Of a DNA stretch of 64,000 nucleotides, positions 10,816 to 21,847 are shown piece after piece (within the stretch, counting starts at the first letter, position 1; the number at the start of each line of letters is the position of its first letter). Source of the stretch: Rhineura floridana. Its lineage: Eukaryota > Chordata > Lepidosauria > Squamata > Rhineuridae. The stretch spans positions 63,407,230 through 63,471,229 of the forward strand of contig NC_084486.1 of assembly GCF_030035675.1 (NCBI RefSeq). The letters are read 5' to 3'. The translations under genes were made by a program, and so were the position numbers. A model generated the notes under the pieces. The model was not told the origin of the DNA. It was given only the letters and a program-made list of their open reading frames with translations, and searched no databases.

Positions 10816-11741
10816 TAAAAGCAGGGATGTGACATTTGATTTTCACAGCAATCCTCTGAAGTAGGTTAGGTGGAGTGTTAGTGTCTTGCACAAGGCCACC
10901 CAGTGAGTTTCATGGCAAAGCAGGAGTTGAAGGTCACATTATCCCTTCTAAGGCCAACGCAGCAACTACACCATGTAGCAGGCATGGAAACCCTCTGGCT
11001 TGCAGGTCTAATTAGGCCCATCAGGCCTCCCCATTTGGAAGCATGACTAATTGTCTTATCTTTCACCTGATGTCACATATAGTACAGTTGCTGGCTAGGA
11101 GGCAAATACCAACCTTTAGCCTCCCCAGACCTTCTTTACTGCACCTGCTCCCATTCCTGCACCGGGAGAACTGCAGTCTGTTAAAGAGCCAGAAGGTTGA
11201 GCCAGCCAGCCCTGCTTGGAGAACAACTGTAAGAACTTTGCCATTGCTGTAGGCACTTCCAGGGAGAAGACTATTGAGTGGACAATTGTTTGTAGATGGC
11301 AGCTCTGTTTGTGGTGAGAACACAGATGCCTCTTGTGAATGCATAAGATGTGATTTGTGGATTTATTTTATTGCATTTTTTGGATGTTCATTTACTGTAA
11401 TTGTATTATCTTGTATTCTGTATTATTCTGTTCACTGCTTTGGGGACTTTGGCAATGAATGTTGAATAAATATATGACATCAGATGTGGGCAGGTAAAAA
11501 GGCAGTTGAGCTGGGCCAAAAGGCACTTCTGCAGTGCCACTGCAGCTTATTGTCGGGACTTTAGAGCATGGCACAGAGCTCTTGGAAATCCCCTTGCAAA
11601 GAATCCTGCACCACCCTTTGATGTCCCCCAAATCAGCTGCCTATCAAGGTTTCAAAGCACTGAGACATCTGAGGTCATTGAGATGTCAAGTGATTGATAG
11701 GTGGGGCATGGCAGTATGGAGAGCCCTTCTCTTTGACTGCC
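10816..11741. other. Mostly unassigned; possible LINE tail at 11340-11480
   Basis: 11340-11480 reads like a LINE 3' UTR (CTGTTCACTGCTTTGGGGAC, then GAATAAATATATGAC). The overlapping short ORFs on both strands at 11043-11697 have no recognisable domain. Confidence 0.35.
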
Positions 11742-12234
11742 ACTCAAGGCAGGGCCGGATTATCCATTAGGCTTAGTAGGCTGAAGCCTAGGGGCCCAGA
11801 GCTCTTGGGGGCCCGTGATCTGCGGAAGCAGGACAGGAGCCACGGATCGCGGGACAAGACCTTCCAAACCACCCACCATCCCCCCACTTCACTTACCTTT
11901 TTCTCCACTGTTTTTTGCGGTTTGCCATGAATCAAGATGGCGACCGAGGTTTCCCTAAGGGGCTGAAGCCTCTGCAGCCATTTTGGTTGATGGCACACAT
12001 GCGTGCTACACACGTGCATTGCTGCCATCAACCAAGATGGCGGCAGAGGCTTCAGCCCCTTAGGGAAACCTCAGCCACCATCTTGATTGATGGCAAACCT
12101 GTGTGCACAGTGCATGCAGCCGCAAAAAAAGCAGAAAGGTAGGCGAAGCGGGGGAGATGGGATGGGATGGGATGGTGGGTGGCTCAGAATCGGCCTAGGG
12201 ACTCTCCTCAGCTTAATGCAGCCCTGACTCAAGG
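11742..12234. mobile_element. hAT-type element with YY1-like palindromes, copy 1
   Basis: The element 11750-12226 starts CAGGGCCGGA and ends GCAGCCCTG. It is flanked by ACTCAAGG at 11742-11749 and 12227-12234, a perfect 8-bp duplication. The centre (11930-12090) is a nested inverted repeat around AAGATGGCG(G/A)C words and CCCTTAGGGAAACCTC blocks. Other copies: 30624-31118, 59055-59589, 61259-61701. No transposase. Confidence 0.9.
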
Positions 12235-12239
12235 GGCCT

Positions 12240-12325
12240 CTTACCACCTCCTGCCCAAGCCTTCTATCAACATCCTGCTGGGAGGATGCGCAGGATATAA
12301 ATCAAATACCAAACAAACAAAAGGG
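12240..12325 (+). mobile_element. LINE 3' tail
   Basis: CTGGGAGGATGCGCAGGATA followed by TAAATCAAATACC and an (AAAC)n run, the common 3' end of L2/CR1-group LINEs in this window. Confidence 0.6.
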
Positions 12326-12439
12326 AAATGTTTCCAGCAATCCTTTATAGCAGGCCAGTTTCTTAACTCCCTTACCCCCTTTGTGTCAAACTTGGCAAGA
12401 GGGCAGGGCTGGGACCCATGGAGAACCTTTGGCAAGATT

Positions 12440-13110
12440 TAGACAAAGAGAAGTAGTTTACAGATGCTAGAGAAGGGTCTGGTCCTAAAGTCAGTAGTTC
12501 TGTTAATGTTTCTGCTGAGGAAGGCCTGAACAGCCACCCTTCTCCTACAACAGAAAGTGAGGAATGTAGTCTTACACACACCCCGCCAGCACCTAGCCCA
12601 GACTTGTAGGCAGAGCAACCAGGCCTTAATGAATTGGCTGGACAGTTTCAGAAAGCTAAGGAAGGGGATTCTCTCACAGAACTGTGAGAGTTCCTCCAGG
12701 GTAATGCAGGCGAGAGTAAAGACAGTTACAACTTAATAAATTAATCTTTTTTCCTAGGAGAAGTCCCCACCTTGCTCCAAAGACTGGAAAATACTAGATT
12801 TAGCTCGTGCATATTAGAATGCCAATCCTGCTTTCTTTTATTTGGAGTGTCTTGTGGTGACAGTGGTATTGCAACACATTTCCGTTGCTTCCGTAGCCTA
12901 GTTTATTTATTTATTTATATTTATTTTATTTATTAAATTTATATTCCACCCTTCTTCCCAGAAGGAGCCAAGGGTTGCCTGATGGCATTTTGTATCCTGA
13001 TTTGTGTCTAGTATGTTTTGCTGCTGCATTCCTGTGCTGACCACTGGAATAAAGCTTTATATGAAACCCGGTCTTTGTGTCCTGAGTCTGCTTCTCTGGA
13101 CAGAAGTGAT
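12440..13110 (+). mobile_element. Possible LTR-element remnant
   Basis: 13020-13100 resembles an LTR R/U5 end: CACTGGAATAAAGCTTTAT followed by GAAACCCGGTCTTTGTGTCC. Upstream, 12470-12720 is GC-richer and reads like degenerate coding sequence without an intact frame. A LINE tail lies inside (12901-12978). Family not resolved; if real it is a broken fossil. Confidence 0.3.
12901..12978 (-). mobile_element. LINE 3' tail (GGGAGGAAGGGTGGGATATAA type)
   Basis: The plus strand shows (TTTA)n, TTAAATTTATATTCCACCC, TTCTTCCCAGAAGGAGCC: the inverse of a LINE 3' end with a TAAA tail. Similar pieces lie at 14452, 56429 and 60988. Confidence 0.7.
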
Positions 13111-13243
13111 GTCACATACCCCACTGACGGAAGACACAAGATTCTAGCAAGATGGGGGCTCTCTCAGTATCAAGCAGGTACATATTTGCCAGTGAGCAGC
13201 ACAGGCCACAGTTGACCATTCATCAGTAACATGTTGCTGATTA

Positions 13244-13870
13244 GCGATAGGACCCACCTCTTGGTGCCAGTTGAATTGCATTCCATCAAACTGGCAGTGG
13301 TTCCATTCCATGTTAATTTGTTTTCCACCATCTTCTGAGTTTATTATTTTGGTAAAGTCAGTTTCACATTAGCAAAGCAAAGATGCAGGCTGATCAGTTT
13401 CATGTTAGCAAAGCAAAGAGCAGGCTGGACAGCAAGTTGAAGGGCCAGGAAAAGAAAATCAAAATAGCAGGAGCTGTGCAGGTGGGCAGTGAGGGAGAGA
13501 GTTGATTGTGTGTAATTCACACTTGCTAATGCCTCCAGCTCTGGTTGGGCTTCAACAGATTGTCCCATCCAGACTAGCCAGCCTCTCCCCCCCTCTGCCC
13601 CATATATGAAACTTGGAAATGTATTGCTGCAATCTGTCTGTTTCTTACACACTTCTATGTGCGCACATGGATTACCTTGGGAAAATAAAGCTGGGGAAGC
13701 TTCCCCCCCTGTGCTCCTATAGAAAAAGAATGCAAGAGGACCTCTGGAGGAGTCCAAAGTCTGTTTTACATTAGGAAAGCAAAGAGTGGGCAGTTTCACA
13801 TTAACAAAAATCCGGTATGAGGAAAAGCTGCGGAAGCTCACAGCATTCAAGATGGTGCACAAAGTTAGCT
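13244..13870. mobile_element. hAT-type TAGGGATGG-family element, degenerate
   Basis: Aligns with the reverse complement of 33614-33960: GGACCCACCTCTTGGTG, TTGCATTCCATCAAACTGGC, three GTTTCACATTAGCAAAGCAA-like blocks and GGAAGCTCACAGCATTC appear in the same order. The 13450-13745 segment is extra, either an insertion or a longer family member. The 172-codon minus-strand ORF here is part of the repeat. Confidence 0.65.
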
Positions 13871-14451
13871 AAAGTATCAGAAAGTCCAGGGCCAAGTTCA
13901 GTTTTAGCTAAATACTTACCCAGTCCTGGTGCTGACAGAGCTACCCATTGCCTTGGCTACCATCTTAGGTCTCCTAAGAAGGATGTGGGAGCCCTGGACA
14001 GTCACACCATTAGGCAGAACTAGGCAGCTGCCTCAGGTGGCCAATGCTGGGGACAGGGAATGGCAACAAGGTACTGGAACAGTTGACTTCAACCTTTTCT
14101 GACCTGGGACCCTCCCTTAACACAAACATGCATTTGGAGACCCATTTCTTAATTTTTTACCATATATTTGTATGTTGTTAATGCTGCTGTTGAAACCCAC
14201 CTTAGATCAGGTCTTGGCCTGGTACTGGGTCCTGATCTACTAGTTGAAGATGAACAAACTGGAGAACAGATTGGTGTATACCACACCTGTCTTAAACTAG
14301 CCTGTTGCCTGCCAGTGTGGTGGAGGATACTGTCCCATTGACAGTATTGAAATAAGGTTAAACTGTTGAGCTCATTTATTTAGGGTGCAGTCTTGCCCTT
14401 CACCTCAGGCGAATGCTACCATCCATCTAGCTCAGCATTGTCTACACTGAT
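13871..14451. other. Mostly unassigned; possible hAT end near 14080
   Basis: CAGTTGACTTCAACCTTTTC then TGACCTGGGACCCTCCC (14080-14150) resembles the start of hAT elements of the CAGTGGTTCTCAACC type. Otherwise no feature. Confidence 0.35.
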
Positions 14452-14620
14452 TGATTTATTAAATTTATATCCCACCCTTCCTCCCAGAAGGAGCCCAGGG
14501 TAGCAAATAAAAACACTAAAAGTACTCTAAAGCATACTAAAACAAAACAGCATATGAACACCAACCCTAAATCTGTGTCTAACACTAATCAGAACTTCAG
14601 AACTCATTGGTCTTTTGTAA
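14452..14620 (-). mobile_element. LINE 3' end fragment
   Basis: TTTATTAAATTTATATCCCA followed by CCCTTCCTCCCAGAAGGAGC, then A-rich sequence with CACTAAAAGTACTCTAAAGC shared with 56500. It is the inverse of an L2/CR1-type 3' end. Confidence 0.7.
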
Positions 14621-15172
14621 AGCAGATAGCAGAAGTTATTAAAATGTGGTAATCTTTGTCCTTATATTAGCACAATTGACAATTACTTTTGGATTAGAAA
14701 TAGAATCAACAGAAATCAAATTGGGTAATATAATACCTACTAATTAAAAGTCATCTTTTCTTTGTTCTACAGTATATAAAACCTTCAGAGTTTTTCAGAT
14801 CTGTCATTTGTTGAATGTACACAGTCATCATCAGTATGCTGTGTCCTTATCTGTTACCGTGTGTCCTCGATCACAGGCTACATACAAACACACATATATA
14901 CATGTGAATATGACTGACATGTATAATGAGATCTTTAATTCAGAGTCATGGGGTGCCACAGGGCAAGTTACATATATTAGTGGGAATTAGCAATTAGGCA
15001 ACAAGCCAAAGGCTTGAATCAAAGAGTGCTTATTACAATATGTATTTATTGTTTTATTTTATTTCAGCTATTTATATATCACTTAATCACCAAGGTTTCT
15101 AAGCAGTATTACAAAATGAACATTGGTTAATATGTAGGAACTTATAAAAGACTTTATATTCCAGTAGCATAT
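14621..15172. other. No recognised feature
   Basis: AT-rich non-coding sequence; nothing recognised. Confidence 0.5.
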
Positions 15173-15560
15173 AGAATGGACCAACAACCTTGGAGCTGGT
15201 AAATTCTGGGAAGTGGTAAATATAGGAGGATCCTAATACCAAACACAGCAAAGGGAAAGTGAAGATGCTGGGCAGGCATGCATGGAAAGAAATTAAGCTG
15301 GAGGAATGGGGTGAGTTAGACAGTAAACAGAGTACAAAAGAAAGAATCAGAATGCATTCTTTATCCCTCTCTCATAAAACTAGGATGAAGCTGAATGGTG
15401 TAGGATTCAGGACAGACAAAAGACAGTTCTTGTTCACACAGCACATTGTTATACTATAGAATGAGCTCCCACAAGATGCAATGATGGCCACCAGTTTGGA
15501 TGGCTTTAAAACAAAATTAGAAAAATTAGTCAAGTGTTGTTTTGCAAATTAGGTAGGTCC
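15173..15560 (+). repeat. Unclassified interspersed repeat
   Basis: Contains GGATGAAGCTGAATGG, TTCAGGACAGACAAAAG, TTCACACAGCACATTG, GAGCTCCCACAAGATGCA and GGATGGCTTTAAAACA, words of a common reptile repeat whose class I cannot name. The last part matches the start of 48504-48755, where the 3' half is preserved. Confidence 0.55.
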
Positions 15561-16476
15561 ACCTTTAAATGTGAACTGAATCAAATTGAAAGGCTGAAAG
15601 GTAGTTGGCTTTACTGTTTAAAAGATCATGGCTGTGAATGAAGAGACTTGCATCCATTCAAAGCTGGTCTTATTCAAAGCCATGGTCCTTCGTGAGATCC
15701 ATCCTCAAGTACTATAAGGAAAAATATGATACATTTAATGACTACTAGGGATGGAAGGATCTGTCAGTTTTGGTTCTCTCCATTTTTTGTTTTTCCAAAC
15801 TTAAATTCAGTTCCAAATTTCTACAACAATTTGCAAAAAAATTTTGTAAAATAAAATCTCATGAAAATTCTTTAGCATTTTAGTGTGAATTTCTCCTAAT
15901 AAACACATTTCTGTATGTAGTTTTGACAAATGTACACATTTTTGCAACCTATTTCTCCAAATATAATACATTTTTATGTTATTTCCACAAATATGTTTGT
16001 TTTTATCAGCGCTTGGAAGTAACTAGTTACAAGTAACGAATTACTTGTAATTCATTACTTTTTTGAGTAACAAGTGGGTTATTCCTTTACATTTTGATTG
16101 TAATAGAACTAGGAGTATTTTTACTACTTTTGTGGAGTAATTGTAACATTTCCAGAATTACTTTGGGGCATTACTTGGGGGGGGAGCAGGGGAAGTCTTC
16201 TGCTCCTCTGATTTGTGGATTAAAATCATGTGCCTCAAGCTGGGCTTCTGTGCAGTGTCGCTCTTTCCTCATGCTCTGTGGATGGGTAGGAGGCGACGAG
16301 GGAGGAGACAGAGAGTGAGACGAGGTGGAGTGGAGAAAACAATTATTTTAAAAAATGGATAGTGGTGGTGAAGAATGGAGTGGAGGGAAAAAGGATCCGG
16401 AGGTCAAGAATATAGATAAAGGAGGAGAAGGAGGCAGCAGCAGAAGAGATAAAGAACTGTGGAGGTGAAAGATGAC

Positions 16477-16479
<3 letters not shown>

Positions 16480-16559
<80 letters not shown>

Positions 16560-16682
16560 GAGTGTGTGTGTGAGAGTGTGTGTGTGTGTGTGAGAGTGTG
16601 TGTGTGTGTGTGTGAGTGTGTGTGTGTGTGTGTGAGTGTGTGTGAGTGTGTGTGAGTGAGTGAGTGAGTGAGAGAGAGAGAA
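16480..16682. repeat. Compound TG/AG microsatellite
   Basis: (TG)n at 16480-16518, (AG)n at 16518-16556, then alternating TGTGTG and GAGAG blocks to 16682. The three overlapping minus-strand His/Ser-rich ORFs here (113-124 codons) are microsatellite read-through, not genes. Confidence 0.97.
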
Positions 16683-16856
16683 TCCTGTTTTTGCCCTTGG
16701 CACACAAAGTGGCCTCCACCACCCTCTCTGGCTACTGTGCTGCATTTGCAGTATTTTAACCTTTTTGCATCTCAGGGGAAAATGTTTGCTTGAGTGAGTG
16801 TCCCTTAGTTGGTGGCAGGGCAGGGTCCAGGAGGTGTTTTAAGTGTGAGAGATTAT

Positions 16857-17453
16857 TTTTATTTTATTTTATTTTATTTTATTACATTTCTAGACCGCCC
16901 TATAGCAGAAAGCTCTCAGGGCGGTGTACAACAAATAAAATCACAATTAAAATATGAGCAAGTGTGGAAAAAAAAAATATATAGTACAATTATAAAACAT
17001 TAATAAAATTGCCATTGAGATTTAAATTAAGATCATATTAAGTTTAAAATGTTAAATTAAAATATTTAAAAATTTACAAAATTTAAAAAGCCTGGGCGAA
17101 AAGGTAAGTTTTTACCTGGCGCCGAAAAGATAACAGAGAAGGCGCCAGGCGTATCTCGTCTGGGAGGGCATTCCATAGTTTGGGGGCCACCACCGAGAAG
17201 GCCCTAGATCTAGTTGTTGATCTCCGGGCCTCTTTATGGGTTGGGACCCGGAGAAGGGCCTTCGACGTCGAGCGTAGTGAACGGGTAGGTACATAGCGAG
17301 AGAGGCGCTCCATCAGGTATTGCGGTCCGATGCCGTTTAGGGCTTTATAGGTAAGAACCAACACTTTGAATCTGGCCCGGAAACATATCGGTAGCCAGTG
17401 CAGCTGCGCCAGGACAGGTGTTATATGGTCAAATTTCTTTGTCCCAGTGAGAA
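16857..17453 (-). mobile_element. L2/CR1-group LINE, 5'-truncated, nested in hAT
   Basis: The minus strand encodes the LINE C-terminal domain: HITPVLAQLHWLPICFRARF, KVLVLTYKALNGIGPQYLME, RVPTHKEARRSTTRSRAFSV, VAPKLWNALPDEIRLAPSLL, then LFAQAF and the 3' UTR with the GGGCGG inverted repeat and an (ATAAA)n tail. The preserved frame and intact tail suggest a younger insertion than the host hAT. The truncation point is near 17453. Confidence 0.92.
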
Positions 17454-18027
17454 CTCTGCTTGCTGGCTGGCTGAGTGGGGGGGTTGCACTTGGTTTGACA
17501 TGCAAAGATCTGAGTAGTGGCCTCAGCCTCCCTCCCCACCACCCTTACCAGCGGAGAGACCGCCGTTGCTATCTTATGAATAAAAATATTTATTCTACTA
17601 CCTCTGTATGTGTTTGTTTATTTTTAATGTTGTTTTAGGCTACTTAAATGTGCAGCAGCCAAGACCAGCACCTTGTAGGCGGTTTTTTTTAAAAGTAACT
17701 GAAATGTAATTGTAGTGATTACTTTGGAGGAAAAGCAAAGTAATCAGTTACTTTCAGAGCAATTGTAATTGTAACGGTAATTACTACTTTGTTAGGCCAT
17801 GTAACTGTAACTGTAATTTATTACTTTTTAAAAGTAATCTTCCAAGCTCTGGGTTTTTTTGCACACTTTCCCCTAATACATGCCTTTTTAAAACATGGCT
17901 TGGAGAACTACATTGCAGAATTCAGGTAAGTTTGGGTTTTGAAGGATGTCTGTGTTTTGGAAAGAGTGAAGTGGGTAGTTTTGGCTTTAAATGTGAATGG
18001 AATTTCTCCCCCATCCCTAATGACTTG

Positions 18028-19739
18028 ACCGCACATGCTCATGGTTGCAACTCTATTTACCTAACTTGATTGGATACATCCTTTTCCCTCTCCTGTTTGG
18101 GGTAAGTTCAAAGTTTAAAAGATTTGGAGCTCACCAGCAAAGAGACGTATTAAACATGACTCTGTAGAGTAAAATCAAGACTTAAAGTCCCTGCAGATTT
18201 GCCATTGCTTTTATTAGAGGTTGAATTTCATCCAGATGAGAGTGTGATCTGCTTTGAAAGCCAGAAGATGTAATCTTTAGCACTGAATAGAAATTAGATA
18301 TAATACAGAAAAGAAAAATATCACCCCAAAGGCAGAAGCTGAAGAATACTTGCAATAGCAGCTTTAATTAGGAAGGAATGGGATCCGTCATAACTAAGTA
18401 CATTACATGTAAATGCAAATGCAACCCTCCCTGCAGAATTAATTTGCAAAAGCTTAAGTAGGCTTTAATTATGGCATCTATATGAATATTCACCAGGAAA
18501 TCCTTTGTCAGTGTTGAAATTTACATAAGGGATGGCAGGTTCAGTGACAGTAACTTTTTTTCCAGGAAGATACAAAAGGATGAAATGAAAAGGAGAGCTG
18601 TTCCCTCTATCAAATGACAGACTAAGAATGAATGTTCAGTTGAGTAAAATATACTGAAAATGAACTCAAAATGATTTGAAGTCTGCAAATTAAAAATTTA
18701 AAGATTCAAATCAGATATCAGAGCCAAGCTGGAATTTGGACCTTCACTCCCCAAATTCAGAATCAGTACTCTAGTCACAGGCTGTCTACAGCAATGTTTT
18801 CCAACCCTGAGTCACGAATGATGGGGTGTAGTCCAAGAACTCTAGTGAGTCAGTGCCTCTTAAATTACATGGATTTAGGAGTTCTGCAGCCACAACCCGA
18901 CATCATATTCGACATGCTTAAGGCTGCAGTCCTACGAACATGCACCTGGAAATAAACTTAATTAATCATTACTGGGGACTTAATTCTGTGTAAATGTGCA
19001 TAGGATCAGATTGTACATTTCATTGATTGCTAAGGGATTTCAGTGTGGTTAACAATCCACTTGATTGTTGCTTCTGTGTGTTGGATCAAGATGCAACATT
19101 GCTGCTCAGAAAAATCAGTGGATGAGACACCTCTTCTGACATATGGCAACCACTCACCCAGGGAGCATAGGAATGCTCCCTTTATCTATCAGCATTGAGT
19201 TAGCATGAGTGTGGATGAAGTGGGAATTTCTTTGTTCAAAGGCCTTTTCTATCCCCCAATGCTGCTGTTTTGTTCTTTTATCATATTTCATTAGGAAACA
19301 TCTCCTGAGTGTCTGTCACTTGTCAATGGGACTTATATTTTGTGACAAGCAGAATGGTTAATACATTTTAATCCTGTTTTCCTCTCCAGCATCGTTTCTG
19401 TCTGCTAACAAAGTGCTAAACATAAATAAGCATTTGTTTACTGCCAGAAAATTAATTTTGATTTCCTTTCTGTATTGCTCTCTGTCATTACAGCTTGCCT
19501 GCCAAAAAATATGAATAAATGAAAAGAAAATCAGATGGTTTTGAACTGGAGAGAAAATGCAGAATGGTGTGTGAGTATGAGTACAGGGTGGGCATTAATC
19601 TCTCCTTCCCATAAATTCAAATTCCATTCAAGATGCCCATAAATCTTGTTATTTTGCCTAGGCTTGTTTCTTACCTTACTGTATTATGCTTAGCATTGCA
19701 GTCTTGGATTTTTAAAGAATTTGGAATATTCTATGGACA
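18028..19739. other. Non-coding; candidate conserved elements
   Basis: No gene or repeat recognised apart from a weak MITE-like piece near 18920-19010. 18350-18540 is rich in homeodomain and POU-like words (CTTTAATTAGG, ATGTAAATGCAAATGCA, GGCTTTAATTATGGC). 19370-19500 is similar in character. These look like developmental enhancer candidates; inference only. Confidence 0.35.
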
Positions 19740-19893
19740 GTTTAGATCAGTGTCCTTCAACCCTGCTTCCCCCAAGTGTTGTTGGACTACAATTCCTATC
19801 ATGCCTAACCATTGGCTAAGCTGGCTAGGGGATGATGGGACTTTTAGTCCAACAACATCTGGAGACCTCACGTTGGAGAACAGTGGTGTAGAT
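19740..19893. mobile_element. hAT MITE (CAGTGTTCTCCAACC type) with TSD
   Basis: The element 19748-19885 is an imperfect palindrome: TGTTGTTGGACTACAATTCC against the inverse of GGGACTTTTAGTCCAACAAC. The tips are CAGTG...CAGTG-like, with CAACC/GTTGG inside. Flanks GTTTAGAT (19740-19747) and GTGTAGAT (19886-19893) match at 7 of 8 positions. Related copies: 27990, 28935, 31576, 42063, 56728. Confidence 0.8.
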
Positions 19894-20619
19894 GCTGCTA
19901 AGTAGGAAGTTGGTGATTCAGCTGCTTGTTCAGACTGAGCAACTGACTGAAAACCTGGGCAGGGATGGGAAAAGTGTCATGATGCATGGACACCTTGAGA
20001 GAGATACTGGACGCATTAATTGGAAGCACTGGGTGAGAGATATGGAAAAATAAACAAGCAGCAACAGCAAACAGCAGGAGCATCAGGGTACAGTGGCCCA
20101 GGCAGGACAGCAGTCAGTTGTGGCCCCCATGCAGTGAGATGGACCTTGACAGGTGCCCTGCAATGCCAATCTTTGACACCATCCCTGATCTAAATGATGT
20201 GACAAGCAGAGGAAGGAGGAGACATCAGTTCCCTGTGATGTGTCTCTGATGTGAGTATAACCATTTCCCATCAGCCACTGCCCTGCTGCTCTGGATAAAA
20301 CCCTCTTCAATCTACATAGCATCAGAAAATTTTGTATGCCAACCTCTTTGCTTCTAGTGTTGAAACACTGTGAAATATTTGGTGAAAGCCAGCTGTTTAG
20401 TGTTCTGCCCACCCTAATTGAAACCTTCAGAAAGTTGTTGTTTTGTTTGTTTACCATGGTGAAATGAGAAAACAAAGGAAGTGTGAAAAGATGCTGTCTT
20501 CTCCCATAGCTGCGAAAGAAATGGTTCCCAGGGTGCCAGCTACCAATTAGTCATTTTGTTACTAAGTTTATTGAGCTCAGACAGGTGATGGAAGGTGCAT
20601 AGGGGAAAAGTAGAGCAGG
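19894..20619. other. No recognised feature
   Basis: The 130-codon minus-strand ORF at 20083-20475 shows no known domain and no splice context; probably chance. Confidence 0.5.
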
Positions 20620-20997
20620 GGTAGGGGTAGGGGAGAAATTTCACCTAATTTGCACTTTCTGAAACAATATGCAAACTGGAACACAGCCACCCTTCAAAAT
20701 TTGCACTTTTCTGAATTTTGCAATGTAGTTCTCCAGCAAAGTAATGTGTAGAAAAATGCATATATTAGTGAAGATAACATACCAAAATGCCTTATAATAG
20801 GGAAAACTGCTTTGGAAAAAATGTGTATATTGGGAAAAATAGCTTTGCAAACACATAGTATGAAAAATTGGATATAAAATGCTGATGATTCACTTACACT
20901 TTTTTTCACAAACTGACGTGGAAATGGGGATAAATGAATTTAAGATTGGGGAAAAATGAGAAATGGCCAGAAACTGAAATTGAGTCACCCACCCCTA
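20620..20997. mobile_element. hAT-type TAGGG-family element, inverted copy
   Basis: Reverse-complement match to 44851-45266: TTTGCACTTTCTGAAACAAT, CAGCCACCCTTCAAAATTTG, TGCAATGTAGTTCTCCAGC, GAAAATGCATATATTAG. It starts near a GGGGTAGGGG tract and ends CACCCACCCCTA. Clear flanking duplications were not found. Confidence 0.7.
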
Positions 20998-21612
20998 ACT
21001 AGGAGGCAGAAAGGCGAGGACAACTGAGTCAAGCCTCATATCAGTGCTTGGGGAAAGGTTTGCTCATGTCAGCCCAACATTCTTGATAGGAATCTTTGTC
21101 TGGAATAATGGGGTAATGATTCACAGAATGCATCATATTACTCACTTTTTTTTTAAAGCATGCTTAATCTGACCACTAATTCTGATGAAAATGTAGCCAT
21201 AGCTCCCCCTCTCCAATATGAAGTCCGGATTGGGGCTTCACACCAGTTATCAGTAGAGCCAAGCCAATATTTGCAGTGGCTCACGGGATAAGATACAAAA
21301 TGAAACTGGGGAGAGATAAAGTACCAGGAATTTTGCAGGCTGTGGGTGTGTGCTTCCCTGCAGCTGATGAGGTGCTCTGTTATAGTGTCCTGTTCCTCTT
21401 CCTAGCACAGAAAGAGCACCTTGCATCATCTATCTTCAGTACTAAGCTGGGTGGCCCCAGGACCACAACACATGGGGAGTCAAGGGCTAATACTTCCCTC
21501 CCTGGCCATTATCTCAGTCCAAATCAGCCCCTCCCCCTGTATGGCAATTAACCTGAGAGGAAGAAATACCTAGGAACGAATTATTCCTTTTTTGAAATGT
21601 GATTGCCATGCT
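20998..21612. other. No recognised feature
   Basis: Non-coding. The plus ORF at 21276-21551 (91 codons) has no recognised domain. Confidence 0.45.
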
Positions 21613-21675
21613 GGTGTGTGTGTGTGTGTGTGTGTGGTGTGTGTGGTGTGTGGTGTGTGTGGTGTGTGTGGTGTG

Positions 21676-21706
<31 letters not shown>

Positions 21707-21847
21707 TGTGTGGTGTGTGTGTGGTGTGTGTGTGGTGTGTGTGTGGTGTGTGTGTGGTGTGTGTGTGTGGTGTGTGTGTGGTGTGTGTGTGGTGTGTGTG
21801 TGGTGTGTGTGGTGTGTGTGGTGTGTGTGTGTGTGTGTGTGTGTGTG
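21613..21847 (+). repeat. TG-based minisatellite with (TG)nG interruptions
   Basis: About 235 bp of TGTGTG interrupted by extra G every 6-10 bases (units such as GTGTGTGTGTG and GTGTGTG). There is a loosely mirror-symmetric order: long pure TG runs at the ends and near 21680, short units between. The Cys/Val and His/Thr ORFs on both strands are read-through. Confidence 0.97.

Larger units (their letters stand above)
16007..17851. mobile_element. hAT-type element, near full length, split by a LINE
   Basis: Starts CAGCGCTTGGAAGTAACTAG and ends AAAGTAATCTTCCAAGCTCTG-like; the tips match the hairpin MITEs at 7481 and 52670. Subterminal regions are packed with GTAAC, GTAATT and TTACTT words on both sides, as in Tol2-like hATs. 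The core is a purine-rich GGAGGAGAAGGAGG block, then TG/AG microsatellites. The LINE 16857-17453 lies inside. The internal region matches 1-188 and 4252-4784. No transposase frame recognised. Confidence 0.8.
15738..18027. mobile_element. hAT-type TAGGGATGG-family element, split by nested insertions
   Basis: The outer element runs 15746-16006 and 17852-18019. It starts TAGGGATGG and ends CCATCCCTA; the flanks ATGACTAC (15738-15745) and ATGACTTG (18020-18027) share 6 of 8 bases. The body (TCTGTCAGTTTTGGTTCTCT, TTTGACAAATGTACACATTT, GAACTACATTGCAGAATTCA) matches the uninterrupted copy at 44851-45266, which shows that 16007-17851 is an insertion. Confidence 0.85.

Noticed and set aside
13344-13862. 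172-codon minus-strand ORF
   Set aside because: Lies within a degenerate hAT-type repeat related to 33614-33960; no known domain and no splice context.
16343-16745. Three His/Ser/Thr-rich minus-strand ORFs of 113-124 codons
   Set aside because: Pure read-through of a TG/AG microsatellite.
20083-20475. 130-codon minus-strand ORF as a host exon
   Set aside because: No recognised family, no clear splice sites, and composition like the surrounding non-coding DNA.
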